Assembly (NCBI GenBank): GCA_032717465.1
Contig: CM064655.1
Coordinates: 16,108,902 to 16,172,901 of the forward strand
Origin: Coenobita brevimanus
Taxonomy: Eukaryota; Arthropoda; Malacostraca; Decapoda; Coenobitidae
Direction of reading: 5' to 3'
DNA length: 64,000 nucleotides
In this document: one piece after another, positions 20,563-33,572 of the stretch
How positions within the stretch are numbered: the first letter of the stretch is position 1
Layout: each line of letters opens with the position of its first letter
Notes under the pieces: model-generated
Seen by the model: the letters and a program-made list of their open reading frames with translations, nothing else
Told to the model about the DNA's origin: nothing
The model's database searches: none
Made by a program: the position numbers and the translations under genes

Positions 20563-23026
20563 ACCCCTTAACCGCGGACTTGTTTTGCTTTTTCTTGCGG
20601 CTCCCGCGGGCATATTCACGCCCCAACAGACTCTCTAAAAATATTAGCCAAAAATCAGTTATTAGTCCTAGAATATTAAAATCACATATGCTTATGGCAC
20701 ATACCTTCAGCTTTCTCCTGGGGTGTTTGTTGAGCCTTCGTCGAGTACTGTAGGACTTGTGGAGACCTCTGAAGCTGGGTAACGAAGTCTCCACTTTACA
20801 CTTCCCGACAACCCGTAATATGATTACCACAGCCTGATATTATCACCAAAACACTATTCTATGATTCTCAAATAGTTTGGAATCCAAACTCCAAAAAAAA
20901 AAAAAAAAACACTGTGAAAGCAATTAAAATTACGAGGATGTATGACCTTCCCACCTGACATCGTTCGCCGCTGGTGTTCTGTCATTTATTAATCATAAAA
21001 ACACTCACAGTTTATATTTCTATTACTATATAACACTTATATATATCTACAGTCTTTATCCATAAGTTTCCTTCAGTAATAGTTTATTGTCACTGTAGGC
21101 ATTCAATTTCTCTTTCAGTAACATATGTAGCATTCACTTTCTCGTCCTGTATACTAGCGTTGAGAGTGAATGTCACTTTCACCTTCACTCTCATAACTCA
21201 TAGTATTCATACATGCTAGAGTGAAACTTTCACTTTCATTACTCCTAGTATATATACTCGTATTCTTATAATACTACTCATTTACATTTCTATTTACGTT
21301 CTCTATTTTATTTACATTATTTACATTTCTATTTTATTTACACTGTGTTATGCACTGTCACTTGAAGTAACTTATAAAACTATTTTCCACTGTTCACTTA
21401 TATTTACATTCACTGCTTTCACTTGCTGTTTACACATTATTTACAATTCCACTTGCACTGTTTTACTTACCAGAAAGATCGTAGTCACTCTCTATCAACT
21501 GTCTGCCTTTTACCTCTTTCCACATGAGGTTTAGTAGGGGGTAGAGGTCACAGGGCCCTTTGCATGAGAGTAAAAAGTGGCGGAAGTTAGCAGGAGTGAA
21601 TCTGACGTACTTTCACCTTGAAAGACGACAGTAAACTGATATTGGTAGGCCAGGGTGGCCCACCTAGGGAGAAAGCATTACTGCCAACGTCAGCCTCTTG
21701 AGAGCTGCTAATATATAGCTATGAAATGATTGGCAGGAAATCTAGACAATACATTATAAATTAGGCAATTCCAGGTGAATGTAAATATCACTTAGGCTTC
21801 TCCCTTCCCTCCTTATGTATATTTTTATTACGAGAATAGATTATACGGCATATTTCAAGGGGAAATAAACAGCGAAAATTAGCGAACGAGTGCACGTGAG
21901 GTGTTGTCAGGTGATAATTAGCCAATTCCAGGTGTATGGCACTATCACTTACCTTATTTCTTTTTGGTATTTATTATTTGGTATAAGAATAGGGCATAGG
22001 GCTTATTTCTATCTATCTATCTATCTATTTATTGCCAGACGCCTCAATCCCGTTTGGGGTGGCCACAAACAAATCGCCTCCACGTCGCCCTGTCCCCCGC
22101 CATTTCACTGCCCTGCTCCCAACTCACACCCCCCTCTCTCATATACCTCTCCACCCCATCCCTCCATCTCATCCTCGACCTCCCCCTCCCTCTTCCCCCC
22201 TCCACCTCACTCACATACACTCTCTTCGTCAGTCTCTCACCCTCCATCCTCTCCACATGGCCAAACCACCTCAGTGTGTTCCTCATAACGCTTCCTATCA
22301 CATCCACATCCACACCACAACGCTCCTTTATATCCTCATTCATCAGCCTGTCTCTCCATGTGACTCCACAGGCTTACTTCAATAGATGAAATTAGTGGAA
22401 AAGTCCAGGGAAGATTTACTTATCGTAGAATACAGTGTGGTGGCCTGCAATAATTAGGTAGTTCCAGGTGAATGTAAATATCACTTAGGCTTCTCCCTTC
22501 CTTTCTTATATATATTTTTATTACGAGAATAGATTATACGGCATATTTCAAGGGGAAATAAACCACAAAAATTAGTGAACGAGTGCAAGTGAGGTGCTGT
22601 CAGGTGATAATTAGCCAATTCCAGGTGTATGGCACTATCACTTACCTTATTTCTTTTTGGTATATATTATTTGGTATAAGAATAGGGCATAAGGCTTATT
22701 TCAATGGATGAAATCATTGGAAAATTCCAGGGAAGATTTACTTAGCGTAGCACAGCCGGGCAGGTGAGAGGAGAGGGTAATGGAGGGGAGGTAGGGAGGG
22801 GAGTCAAGAACAGAGAGAAATGGCTAAATTGTCAACAATGGATGGGAGTACAGATGAGATTAGGAGTGCTGACTAGTGTCGGACATTGGCAGTACTGATA
22901 GATGATACAAGCCACCACTTGAAAGCCCAGGCGAATTCAAAATAACACAGAATCGCAAATGTGACGCCCCGCGGTATGATCCCTTGCTGCCAAGCGTCAC
23001 GAAAGTGACGCCCCACGGTTAAGGGG
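20563..23026. mobile_element. piggyBac-type non-autonomous element S1
   Basis: TTAA flanks both ends (20559-20562, 23027-23030). Left end CCCCTTAACCGCGG, right end CCACGGTTAAGGGG: inverted. CCC-starting ends plus TTAA are the piggyBac hallmark. A second copy is at 39753-41514. An internal segment is duplicated (about 21760-22009 and 22440-22700) around a LINE A3 insertion. A short minus-strand frame near 20640-20830 (GKCKVETSLP, RRKLKVCAI) is also seen in the second copy; its function is not recognised. No DDD transposase is seen. Confidence 0.85.
22010..22370 (-). mobile_element. LINE A3, 3'-end fragment
   Basis: Target duplication GGCTTATTTC / GGCTTACTTC at 22000-22009 and 22371-22380. Minus strand: TLRWFGHVERMEGERLTKRV, MRWRDGVERYMREGG, then CVCGHPKRD-type end and (GATA)n. 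The frame (22044-22343) is open for 99 codons, so it is a young copy. It interrupts the piggyBac-type element S1. Confidence 0.9.
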
Positions 23027-23261
23027 TTAAACAGGAAGCATCCAGTTGCTTGGGAGCGAGGCATGGGTAAACCAGAGAGAGTCTGCTCACTCTGCCTCCA
23101 CCCACACCTCCTGCTGACAACTCAATCAGAAGGGTGGTAAGGTGGAGTTTGGTGAGGCAACTGATACACCTGACCTAGCCTAACCTTGCTTAACTACCTA
23201 ATAATTTAACCTAGCTTTAACCAAACCTGGGCTCCAGTGTGGAAATTGGGAAATTAAATCC

Positions 23262-25800
23262 ACTTTGATGTACGATGAGTTTCTTCCACTATGCCCGAAA
23301 CAATCATAGGTAAGGCTTAAAGAACGTGATAATAAAAGAGAAAATCTTTCACCAAGAAAAGGTAATTTACTACCCTCAAAATAGAAAAACACAGAAAACA
23401 AACTGGAGGAATATGAAGTGAATTGGTGAAGTCTTTGGGCTGTATGCTTAGAAGAAAAGTAATGAGTTTCCCAATTTTAGGGAACGAAATGGAACAAGAA
23501 TGTCTGCTAATCAGCAAAAAAAAAAAATACTCATATGTTTTCGTAAGTTAGCATTCAGTTCTGCATTCTTCGTTAGATATTGCGCTTCCCAATACATTTC
23601 TTCCTCTTACATTTACTGTTCATTCTTTTGTTCGTCCTTAAGTGTACTTTGTGTGAAAGAGAGTACAGTAAAAGTCCAATTTTTCGGCATCCAATTCCCC
23701 GGCAAATCTGACATTTCGGCAGTTTTGAGAAATAGTCTCATTTATGAAAATCTCTGATCGTTCGGCAGATTTTCCGATTTTTTTCGTCCCCTCTACTGCT
23801 GGGGACTTCTTCCAGCAGTAACAGACTCCAATTAACCCCTTCTATTGTACATATGTAAATAAGGAACCTACTATAAGTGTAGGTAAATGCATGTGAACTT
23901 GTAGGCCTACTGTACCATTACATTTATATACAGTATGTTCACTAATTTCTTTATTTTTCATATTCATATATAGTACTATATTCATTACAGTACTGTACAG
24001 TATCAAACAATATACAGTACTCTCTCCAAACACATTTGTAATGATATGAGTAGTGATGATAGTGTTCACCGAAACATACAAGGTACTGAGTGGGTAGGAT
24101 TTTTGATAATTCGGCAATTTTGATTTTTCAGCACTTGCCTGGTCCCATAGATGCCGAAAAATAGGACTTCTACTGTATTAATACAAACAATAATGCATTT
24201 TATTAACCCCATCATAGCTGCCAGCCTCGAACAATGCTCTCTACTGTACTGGTGTCAGGGATGTTGGGTTAGGGAGAGCTATAAAAAACTGCGAACAATT
24301 ATGGGAAGGGAACGAAGGTCACTGGTATGTTTACACGACCCTCCTCTACCGTCTCAAACAGTCAGGCGGCCTGCCACTTCATCTCAGATGTTTTTGCCGA
24401 TATGTTTAAATGCTAATGTAACATGTACCCTAATTATGAGTAAGTTTTTTCCATTATGCCAAAAAGAATCGTAGGTAAGGCTTAAGGAACGTCACGATAA
24501 TCAGAGAGGAAATCTCAGCGAAAGGTAACTTACCACCCACAAAATAGGCAGAAAAATACAGAAAACAAACTAGAGCAATATGAATTGAATTGATAAGGTT
24601 ATTAGGCTGTATGCTTGGACGAAAATTTATGAGTTTCACAAATATAGGGGACGAAATGGAACAAAAATGTTTACTAATAAAAAGTACAGTACTTTAATCT
24701 CACGTGTTCTCGTAAGGTGGCATTCAGTTCCACAGTCTTTGTTCGATGTCGCTTCCCAACACATTTCGGACCGACAGAGCACACAGTTATTTCTGCTCCT
24801 TACAGTTAAGTGTACATCTATTGCACATTCATTTGTTCGTTCGTGTATGTGTGAAAGAGAGAGTATTGATACAAACAATAATGTATTCCATTAACCCCTT
24901 CATGGCTGCAAGCCTTGAACAATGCTTTGCTGTACCAGTGTCAGTGACGCTGAGTTAGGGAGAGCCATAAAAACTGTGAACAATTATGGGAAGGGAACGG
25001 AGGTCACTGGTATGTTTACACGACCCTACTCTACCATCCCAAACAGCCAGGCGGTCCTTTCATCCCAGATGTTTTCACCGATATGTTTAAATGCTAAAGC
25101 AACATGCACTCTAATTTTGTTTAAATGCTAATGTATCATGCCCCCTAATTTCATGGGTCATAGCAAATCACAAGATGGGTTTAGGGAGGAGGGCAAAAAG
25201 CCAGGTGTACCAGACGAGTCTTTTCACATCTATAAGAAAAAGAAACTGACTTTATAACTGAAAAAATGGTTCCAAGGTCTACCACAAGAGCACAAAAATT
25301 TCTAAACTCATGAACATTGAGGGGGGTAAACATACGCTTTGCTGTAACCAGTAAAAGCACCTTACCAAATCAGTTCATCCTGATAATCTGTTATATTTTT
25401 CTTATTATTTCTGGGTTGGTAAATAAACATTTCTTGCTAAATCTGTTTCCCCTCTGTTTTTAGCTGTTCTGGTGTGACGACTCTTTGATTCGTTAACATA
25501 ATGGAAGAAGACACTGTTCTAATCTAAGTGTTTAAACCTGGCCTAACCTAGCTTAACTGCATCTAATAATTTGACCTAACCTAATCTTCTGCTGGGAAGT
25601 TGGGAAACGAAGTCCACATTTGAGTATGATAAGTTTCGTCCGTTGTGCTGGAAACAATCGTAGGTACAGCTTTAGAACGTGACGATAATAACAGGGAGGA
25701 AATCTTTCAGTAAGAAAACGTAATTTACCAAACTGAATATAGTCTGAAAAATACTGAAACAAGCTGGAGGAATATACATTGAACTGGAAAGGTCTTTCTG
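23262..25800. repeat. ~670-bp tandem repeat inside element Q
   Basis: Unit 1 (23262-24440, enlarged by the 510-bp element at 23666) and unit 2 (24441-25120) align along their length: both contain ACAGAAAACAAACT, GGGCTGTATGCTTAG-like text, GTGTGAAAGAGAGAGTA-like text, GGGAAGGGAACG and CACTGGTATGTTTACACGAC. A partial third unit lies at 25620-25800. Each unit starts with ATGCC(A/C) followed by a GTAAGG that could be a splice donor, but no protein is recognised. Confidence 0.7.
23666..24175. mobile_element. Pogo/Tigger-type MITE R
   Basis: TA then CAGTAAAAGTCCAATTTTTC on the left and, inverted, CAGTAGAAGTCCTATTTTTC on the right; TA copies at 23664-23665 and 24176-24177. Removing it restores the tandem unit of element Q (compare 24850-24885), which shows that it inserted after the tandem duplication or in one unit only. 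Confidence 0.85.
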
Positions 25801-25942
25801 GTACTTAAAGTGTACATTTACCGATAAATAAATCAGTCTGACAGTACAGTACTTGTGTGTTGTTTCCGCCGGATTAATCGTGCTTTCGGACTAATCGGGC
25901 ACCCCTTAACACAATATAGCCTGGATAATCGAGCTATCTCTG

Positions 25943-27257
<1,315 letters not shown>

Positions 27258-27281
27258 ACATGTATATATATATATATATAT

Positions 27282-28027
27282 GAGGCCCCACATGCAAGAG
27301 TATACCCATGCACCACTTTTTTAAAGTGGCAGAAATCGAGTTTAAAGTTTTTACAACTTTGAAGAATGATACCGCGAAAACTATTATACCCAGGATAATG
27401 GCGTATAAATCATTTTAAAGCTGATTGTCTCTACTTTATCCAAAAATTTTTAGTAACGATACTATTGTTTTTACCCAGGAAGAAAAAAAAATTTACATAT
27501 TAGCATAAAATGCTCCTACTTTCATGGATAAACTAGTACCACAGGCCAATAGCTAGTGAGTTCCTTTATGTTGTAAGATGAAGTTGAATGTCTGTAGAGT
27601 GGTTGGTTATGAATTTGCTTGGTTATTGTCATAAAAAGTAAGTTTTATAAATTTAAAAAAAAAAAATTATCAATATGCAGCTTTTCTTTTTTTCTTTTTT
27701 ACCCAGGCCTCGTTGTTCTGTGTTTTTATGTGAACAATAGACACTTTACATCTATTAAATGCAATAACAAACATAATAACACCAATAATACTAGGAATAA
27801 TGATGTTTTACATCAATAATCTTTATAATTAATACAGTGGTTGCGCTTGATAAAGGGTGGCAATGTAAATACAATGTTATTTCTATGGGTTTTCACCCTT
27901 ATGTCTTGGGTAATACATCACATCCACCAAGTCCACATGAAAGTACATAATCTGAGGGACTGTGGGATAGCATTATCTCAATTTTCGACAAGGTGGTGCA
28001 TGGGTATACTCTTGCATGCAGGGCCTC
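27282..28027. mobile_element. 746-bp element with 35-bp near-perfect inverted ends
   Basis: Left 27282-27316 and right 27993-28027 share GCAAGAGTATACCCATGCA and differ at two of 35 positions as inverted repeats. Outside lie (TA)n on the left and a V-type terminus on the right. No convincing target duplication was found. The interior is A/T-rich with no coding frame. Superfamily is unknown. Confidence 0.75.
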
Positions 28028-28200
28028 ACATACAGTACATCCCTACAGTACGCGAGTTCAAAGTATGCGATCCCCCTTGTACGCGAGGACCTACTGTCTT
28101 TTATTTTGGTGTATTTTTTATTAGTACGCGAATTGAACTCCTGGTAAGCGAGACAGGCAGCAAAGAGTGGCCCAAATCCGGGGTGTGTGATATTTTTAGG

Positions 28201-28204
<4 letters not shown>

Positions 28205-28242
<38 letters not shown>

Positions 28243-28256
28243 TCTATCTATCTATC
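28205..28256. repeat. (CA)n then (TATC)n microsatellite
   Basis: About 18 CA units followed by TATC units. The TATC part is the 3' tail of the adjacent minus-strand SINE body. Confidence 0.9.
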
Positions 28257-28362
28257 CACTACCAGACGCCATAATCCCGTAAGGGGTAGCCATTTGACTT
28301 TGAGTTATTGGTTTTATGGGGAGGGGCACTACCCTCCACCAACCCACTTATTGACATGTAAG
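28257..28362 (-). mobile_element. 5S-SINE body and LINE A-like tail, no 5S head
   Basis: Inverted copy of 151-252: GTGGGTTGGTGGAGGG, GCCCCTCCCCATAAAAC, then a GGGATTATGGCGTCTGG tail. It stops at the point where the 5S head begins in the copy at 30-277, as does the copy at 54198-54310. Confidence 0.8.
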
Positions 28363-28365
28363 GAG

Positions 28366-28610
28366 CGCGTATGGAATGGTTATATGGTTACCACCCAGCG
28401 CTGTAAATGATTTCTTGGCTTACAGGAAACCATTTGGTTTGTCACTCAATGTAAAGCCACCTGTAAAGGAAAGAAGAGCAATAAGAAGTGACAGGAAAGA
28501 TGAGAGATATAGGAAGAGAGGAGGGCAGGCACAGAAAAAGAATGATAAAGACTAAGGAAGAAGTAGGCAGCACTACATCAAGTGAGTGGATGATGGTCGC
28601 CAAACCAATG
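28366..28610 (-). mobile_element. SINE F, 5' portion
   Basis: Minus-strand copy covering the F head: pyrimidine-rich stretch (purine-rich here), and the conserved stem-loop at 28405-28435 (AAATGATTTCTTG / CAGGAAACCATTT arms). The tRNA-like half is missing; it abuts the 5S-SINE body at 28362. Confidence 0.75.
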
Positions 28611-28852
28611 ATATACCTAGTAAACCCATAATCTTGTAGGTTTACTTTATCTTAGGTAATATGTCTCAGATAGTTTCCGTGTATAGTACAATACTTAGGT
28701 CTGAAAGGCGTCTCAACGGCTGCCCATGAAGGGGGATGCTGCCCATATGTAATTTTTCCCATAAGTTTATGTATTCACAGTAAGCGAACTCCTAGTATGT
28801 GACGTCCTCTGCCACCCATATAGGCGCGTACTAGGGGGATGTATGTACTATA

Positions 28853-28891
<39 letters not shown>

Positions 28892-28902
28892 TATAGTATA
28901 TA

Positions 28903-29676
28903 CAGTAAAATCTCAAATTTAGGTGGGTATATGTATCAAAAAACCGTATCGAAATTGAAAACATCGAAATTTAAATTGAACTTCTTATGGGAAAAATTAG
29001 TTTGGGTCTGGGGCCTCTGAACCTAACTACCTAAAATCATGATTTTTTTTGCCCACACCTCCTGTAAACTTTATGAACTATAACTGTGGTTAAGTAACTG
29101 TAGTTCTGCATTGTATTGCCATACTGTCAGCAAATGTATACTTGGTGTATTTCTGCCCTTTCCTGTATTGCCATTTCTCCTTTGCCTTTGAAGATTTAGA
29201 GGTGCCAGGCTGCTCTCGTACATTACCACTGCTACCCAAAGAACCACTCTTGCTTGCCATTTTGAAACAGGTAAGTTGCAACAAAAATACAAAGAAAATA
29301 CATACAACTAAATTGCAGTGAAATGCATGTCCACATATGGTTATGTTCATACATTTTCTTAAAATCTTCCTTTATCTAGCATTTTGGTTTGCATAAAAAA
29401 TATTATCTTTGCTGGTTTTGGTTGGAGTCTGGCCCTGAAAGCACAAGTTACATACGAAATTAGGTTAGGTTCATACTTTTTCTTATAATTTTCCTTCACT
29501 TCTAGCATATTGGTTCGCATCAAAAATATTATCTTTGCCTGTTTTGGTTGGAGTCTGGCCCTGAGAGCATCGAAATTCGCGAATTTGCTTTGAAAAGTAA
29601 GGTAGGCAGACCACTCTAAAATGCATCGAAATTTGATTCATCGAATTCTAAACTGTTGAAATTTGAGATTTTACTG
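28903..29676. mobile_element. Pogo/Tigger-type element M
   Basis: Left CAGTAAAATCTCAAATTTAG after TA; right end TGAAATTTGAGATTTTACTG followed by TG. Inside, a 126-bp tandem duplication (about 29343-29466 and 29467-29590; GGTTGGAGTCTGGCCCTGA twice). A minus-strand frame (29071-29350; MASKSGSLGSSG) is open for about 60 codons after its internal Met and is not recognised. Confidence 0.75.
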
Positions 29677-31471
29677 TGTGTGTATATATATACACACACA
29701 GTAGACCCTTGCTATAACAGACTAATGGGGGAAAGCAAATTAATTTAAAAATAAGGGTCTCCCACTCGGGTAGGAATTCATGCACATTTGAAAATAAACG
29801 AGTACAATAGCATATTCTAGTACTAAAAATGAAAAATATACCCATTTTACATTAACCTGAGCCATAATTTTACCCCTTTGCATCTTATTTCACATCCTTA
29901 TCATAGCACTTCTTCATGACTAGCTTCAATTCATTTCGTTTATAAAGGCTTCGATATGCTTGCACGTGTCGGTCTTGGTCATCTAATGGCAGCTTTCCAT
30001 GTTGCTCAATCTCTGGCAGTCTCCCTGTTCAGTCCCTTATCCCTGAGGTCACTCAATGACCTTGTTCCAGGTCTTTTTCAGTCTGCCTCTTACAACCCTA
30101 CCTCTAACATTCACACTTCTTATTTTCTGCACCCAACTGTCATCTCCCATCTCATCAAGATGTCCAAATGCTCTCAGTCTACCTCTCCGCATCACAACAC
30201 CAATACATTCCAGTCCCATCCTACCTCTTAACGCTTCCATTGTAAACCTAGCCTCCCCAGGCCACGCATCCAAGGATGCACTGCACATCCACCTAATCAC
30301 TGTCATTTCTGTACATTTGAGCCTGCAAATATCCTCCTCCTTTACTACCAAGGTCTCACTACCATACAGCATTACAGTCCTAACATGCTGCATACAAAGA
30401 TCCCTTAGCACAGAGGGAGAGCCCTCTCAATGTCAGGAGAGGCAAAATCTGCCTAACTTCTTCAAACCACTCATCATTATTGCTGCAGAGTTAGCTCCAG
30501 CCCCACCTACAACATATAACATGTCTCCCAAATAACAAAACTCTTCCGCACACTCAACTCACCAGCAAGATCAATCCTTTCACGCATAACAATCTCCACA
30601 CACTCTCACCGACACATTGCACACAAGACATCAACATTACCTCGCAGTCTACCTCTAATGCCATTACATCTCTAATGCAAGCCACTTACCACAAACACTT
30701 CACAAGATGGAATTATTTCCCATACCCTTGTAGCACACTGCACATGGGCACTCTCCTTCTTCTTTGACAATGCTGCCACCAATCCTAGATACTATCATCT
30801 TTGTTTTATCTGCATTTACTCTCAAGCCCTTGTGCCCCATACCATCTCTCCACCTCCTAAACCTTTCCTCTGCCTCCCTTTCATTCTCTGCAATCAACAG
30901 TAAATCATCGGTATACATCTCCCACAGGACTCTATTTCTAAAGTCAAGTTAGAGGGCTTCAAGCACCACGATAAACAGTAAGGGGCTCTAGACAGACCCC
31001 TGATGTATACCAACTTTCACTGAAACCTCATCACTTAAATCTCCATTCACTCTCACCTGGGAGCAAGCAACCACATACATAGCCATAATCATTCTAACCA
31101 GCCACTCCTCAATCCTAAACTTGCTCATTTCCCACTTCACCACCTCCCTAGGGACTCTGTCAAATGCCCTCTCCAAATCAACAAAAGCAAAATACAGATC
31201 CCTTTCTTTCTTACATATTCTTCCTGAAGCTGTCAAATAATGAATATGAACTCAGTGATCCCTCTGTTTGGCATAAACCATTACTGCACCTCATAATTAT
31301 TCACTCTTTCTCTAACCATACCTTCTAGAACTCTCTCCATTATCTTCATTACCTGGCCCAAAAGTTTTACGCCTCTATAATTTCCTCTTTCCGTGGCATC
31401 AACCTTCCCCATATACAAATTTACAATCTCACTCTTCAGTCAATCATCTGGGACAACATACTGATATATAA

Positions 31472-31912
31472 TGTATGGAAGCGAAGCTTGGCCCTTGTTG
31501 GAAGGACACTACGTCAAGTGTGAGAGCAGTGGAAATGAGTTATATGAAAGAAGCATGTGCAGAAACATGAAGAAACAAACTGACAAATGAGGAAACGAAG
31601 GAGCATTGTGGTGTGAGCGTAAACATGACAGAAAATGTTAGGAATAATACACTGAAGTGGTTTCGCCATGTGGAAAAGATGGAGAACAAGAGACTAATTA
31701 GGAGAGTGTATGTGAGTGAGGCGAGGGGGAGGAAGGGAGGGGTGACCAAGTATGAGACAAAAAGATGGAGTGGAGAAGTATATGAGAAAGGGAGGTGTGA
31801 GAAAGGGGGAGAGTAATGAAATGGCAGTGGAGAGGACAACATGGAGATGGTTTGTTTGTGGCCACCCCTTACAGAATTAAGGTGTCTGGCTATAGACAGA
31901 TTGACAGATTTA
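31472..31912 (+). mobile_element. LINE A4, 3'-end fragment inside LINE B3
   Basis: Plus strand: TGTATGGAAGCGAAGCTTGG, GTGAGAGCAGTGGAAATGAG, NNTLKWFRHVEKMENKRLI, then CACCCCTTACAGAATTAAGG and GTCTGGCTATAGACAG tail. LINE B sequence resumes in register after it. No clean target duplication was found. The tail microsatellite is decayed, so it is an old insertion. Confidence 0.85.
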
Positions 31913-32611
31913 TCAAATCAGTAACCCCTTTCCTATATCCCCTGAGGTACCTTCAGCATTTCAGCAGTCAACCCAGACACACCTGCTACCTTCCCCACCT
32001 GCATTCTGCCTATTACCCTGCTCACAGTAGCAGCGTCAATCAAAGGCCAAGGGCCAAACACTGGATCCGCTGACTCCAAACCTTCCCTGCTCCAGTCAAA
32101 CTCCTCATTCTGCAACCAATTATAATGTTCTATCAAGGCATCTTTAATATCCTCACTGTTCACCACTATCTTTCCTTCATCATTCCTCTCACACTTCACC
32201 TGTTATCCCGGTTTTCCCTTTTCATGTGATCCACCACCTTAAATACCATATTCTTCCCTTCAACACTATTTAGGTTATCCAGTAAAAGTCTCCGAGACTC
32301 AGATTTTGCCCTGTATACCTCCTCCCTAGCTGTACGCTTGGCAGCCAAATACTGCTTTTTGTTACCACCCATTTTCCATTCCCAGAAAAGTCTTCTTTTC
32401 TCTTTAACTCAGCTTCTACACCCTCCTCCCACCACCATGTTACTTTATGTCTTGGAGGGGCCCCTTGTCCATCCCTACACTAAATCAGTAACTCTCAAGA
32501 GACTGTTCTTGAGAGCTCTGTACTGTTCATTAACTCTTATCCCACCAGCTCCCTGTTAAGCTACCACTCTACTCATCTTGCTATAGAAGGTTCTTTACTG
32601 CTTGGTTTTTC

Positions 32612-32735
32612 AAATTTCCTTTTTTTTTTCTTTTTTTTTTTAATGCAAGGAAGAAGGAACCAAAAGCCAGGAGCCTGCAAGATTGTTCCCTCAAAGAAAA
32701 AACAAAAACAAGATAACAGAGAGCCAAATTCAAGA
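32612..32735 (-). mobile_element. LINE C3, 3'-end fragment
   Basis: Poly(T), AATGCAAGGAAGAAGGAACC, then GAGAGCCAAATTCAAGAT: the last ~120 bp of LINE C in inverse orientation, dropped into LINE B3. Confidence 0.8.
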
Positions 32736-33100
32736 TCGACATAGCTCCTCTTTTTCACCACTCGCTCCCTAAGCACTATGTCACCTATCAGCAATCTGTG
32801 TTGCTGCACACACTCTTTGCTCCCTATAACTTTAATACCTTTCACCAACTTCCTCTCAGCCCTCCTGACTAGTAAACTGTCTATCTGGCTACTGTTTCCC
32901 GCCAGACTCGTATGTTATCAACCTACTGTTTTTTTATTTTTTTTTGTTTTATTTTTTATTTTTTTTCATGTGACCAACTCTGGGTAAAGACTTCACAGTC
33001 TATCCCAAGGTCCAATAGTCCTCCTACACACCTCCATATGTCATCACTTTGGCACTAACACCCACCATCCATAATGAATTCTTGCTTAGGCTGTCTCATA

Positions 33101-33365
33101 CAGGACTGGCATACTGATATTAGTGGGGGTATTTTCATGACACGTCAGCGGGTCTTCTAGTAGATCAGTAAAGTCCTGGCATACTGATATTAGTGGGGGT
33201 ATTTTTATGACACGTCAGCGGGTCTTCTAGTAGATCAGTAAAGTCTGCTTTTATGAAATTCAAATCCTTAAACTGTTTCCTGCCCCAGCTGGTATTCAGT
33301 CCCGGGTCCATTAGGACTGCTGGCCACCTCTCTACCGATTCAGCCACCGCCTCCCGCAAACAATC
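33101..33365 (-). mobile_element. tRNA-like SINE P
   Basis: Minus strand head near 33362-33290: GGTGGCTGAATCGGTAG resembles a Pol III box A, and GGGACTGAATACC about 50 nt on resembles a box B. A non-tRNA body follows, and its end is present twice (33107-33176, 33177-33246). It lies between LINE B3 segments, replacing about 20 bp. The tRNA relation is inference from the two boxes. Confidence 0.5.
33107..33246. repeat. 70-bp tandem duplication (a)
   Basis: Two 70-bp units starting TGGCATACTGATATTAG differ at two positions. They form the 3' end of SINE P. Confidence 0.95.
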
Positions 33366-33432
33366 ATACTTATTGCCTCCCCAAACTAGAGTATCCTTTC
33401 CCTTTCCACATTCCTCAAACCATATGTGCATT

Positions 33433-33572
33433 CCCATGTACCCATTCATATCCTTGAGCTGCTTCACCTACGTGACCATTTAAGTCCCCTTCAAAACTTC
33501 ACCCCATGTACCCATTCATATCCTTGAGCTGCTTCACCTACATGATCATTTAAGTCCCCTCCAAAACTTCAA
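33433..33572. repeat. 70-bp tandem duplication (b)
   Basis: Two 70-bp units starting CCCATGTACCCATTCATATC, about 95% alike, inside LINE B3 endonuclease sequence. Same period as the unrelated duplication 190 bp upstream. Confidence 0.93.

Larger units (their letters stand above)
20445..25942. mobile_element. Pogo/Tigger-type element Q hosting other insertions
   Basis: TA then CAGTGGAAGCTCGATTATCC at the left; the right end (GGATAATCGAGCTATCTCTG then TA) is its inverted form. TA copies are at 20443-20444 and 25943-25944. Of 5.5 kb, 2.46 kb is a piggyBac-type insertion and 0.5 kb another TA element. The remainder contains a tandemly repeated ~670-bp unit. No transposase motif was recognised. 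Several AT-rich stretches, including 25125-25620, show nothing further. Confidence 0.8.
28030..28852. mobile_element. Pogo-type element V2
   Basis: Opposite-facing partner of V1: left end at 28030 (CTACAGTACGCGAGTTCAAA), right arm to about 28850. The arm 28634-28850 mirrors 26293-26512 over about 220 bp (CATGGGAAAAATTACATATG-type text in both). A (CA)n/(TATC)n tract with a SINE body, and a SINE F fragment, are nested in it. Confidence 0.55.

Noticed and set aside
23262..25800. Tigger transposase first exon at each ATGCC(A/C) of the tandem unit
   Set aside because: Only six or seven residues before a possible splice donor; no helix-turn-helix follows in any frame.
27282..28027. 8-bp target duplication for the 746-bp element
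   Set aside because: ATATATAT versus ACATACAG matches at only five of eight, and one side is a microsatellite.
29071..29350. Host gene exon on the minus strand (MASKSGSLGSSG)
   Set aside because: It lies wholly within TA-type element M with clear inverted ends; no splice context or known family.
33107..33572. CRISPR-like array
   Set aside because: Simple tandem duplications without unique spacers, in animal DNA.
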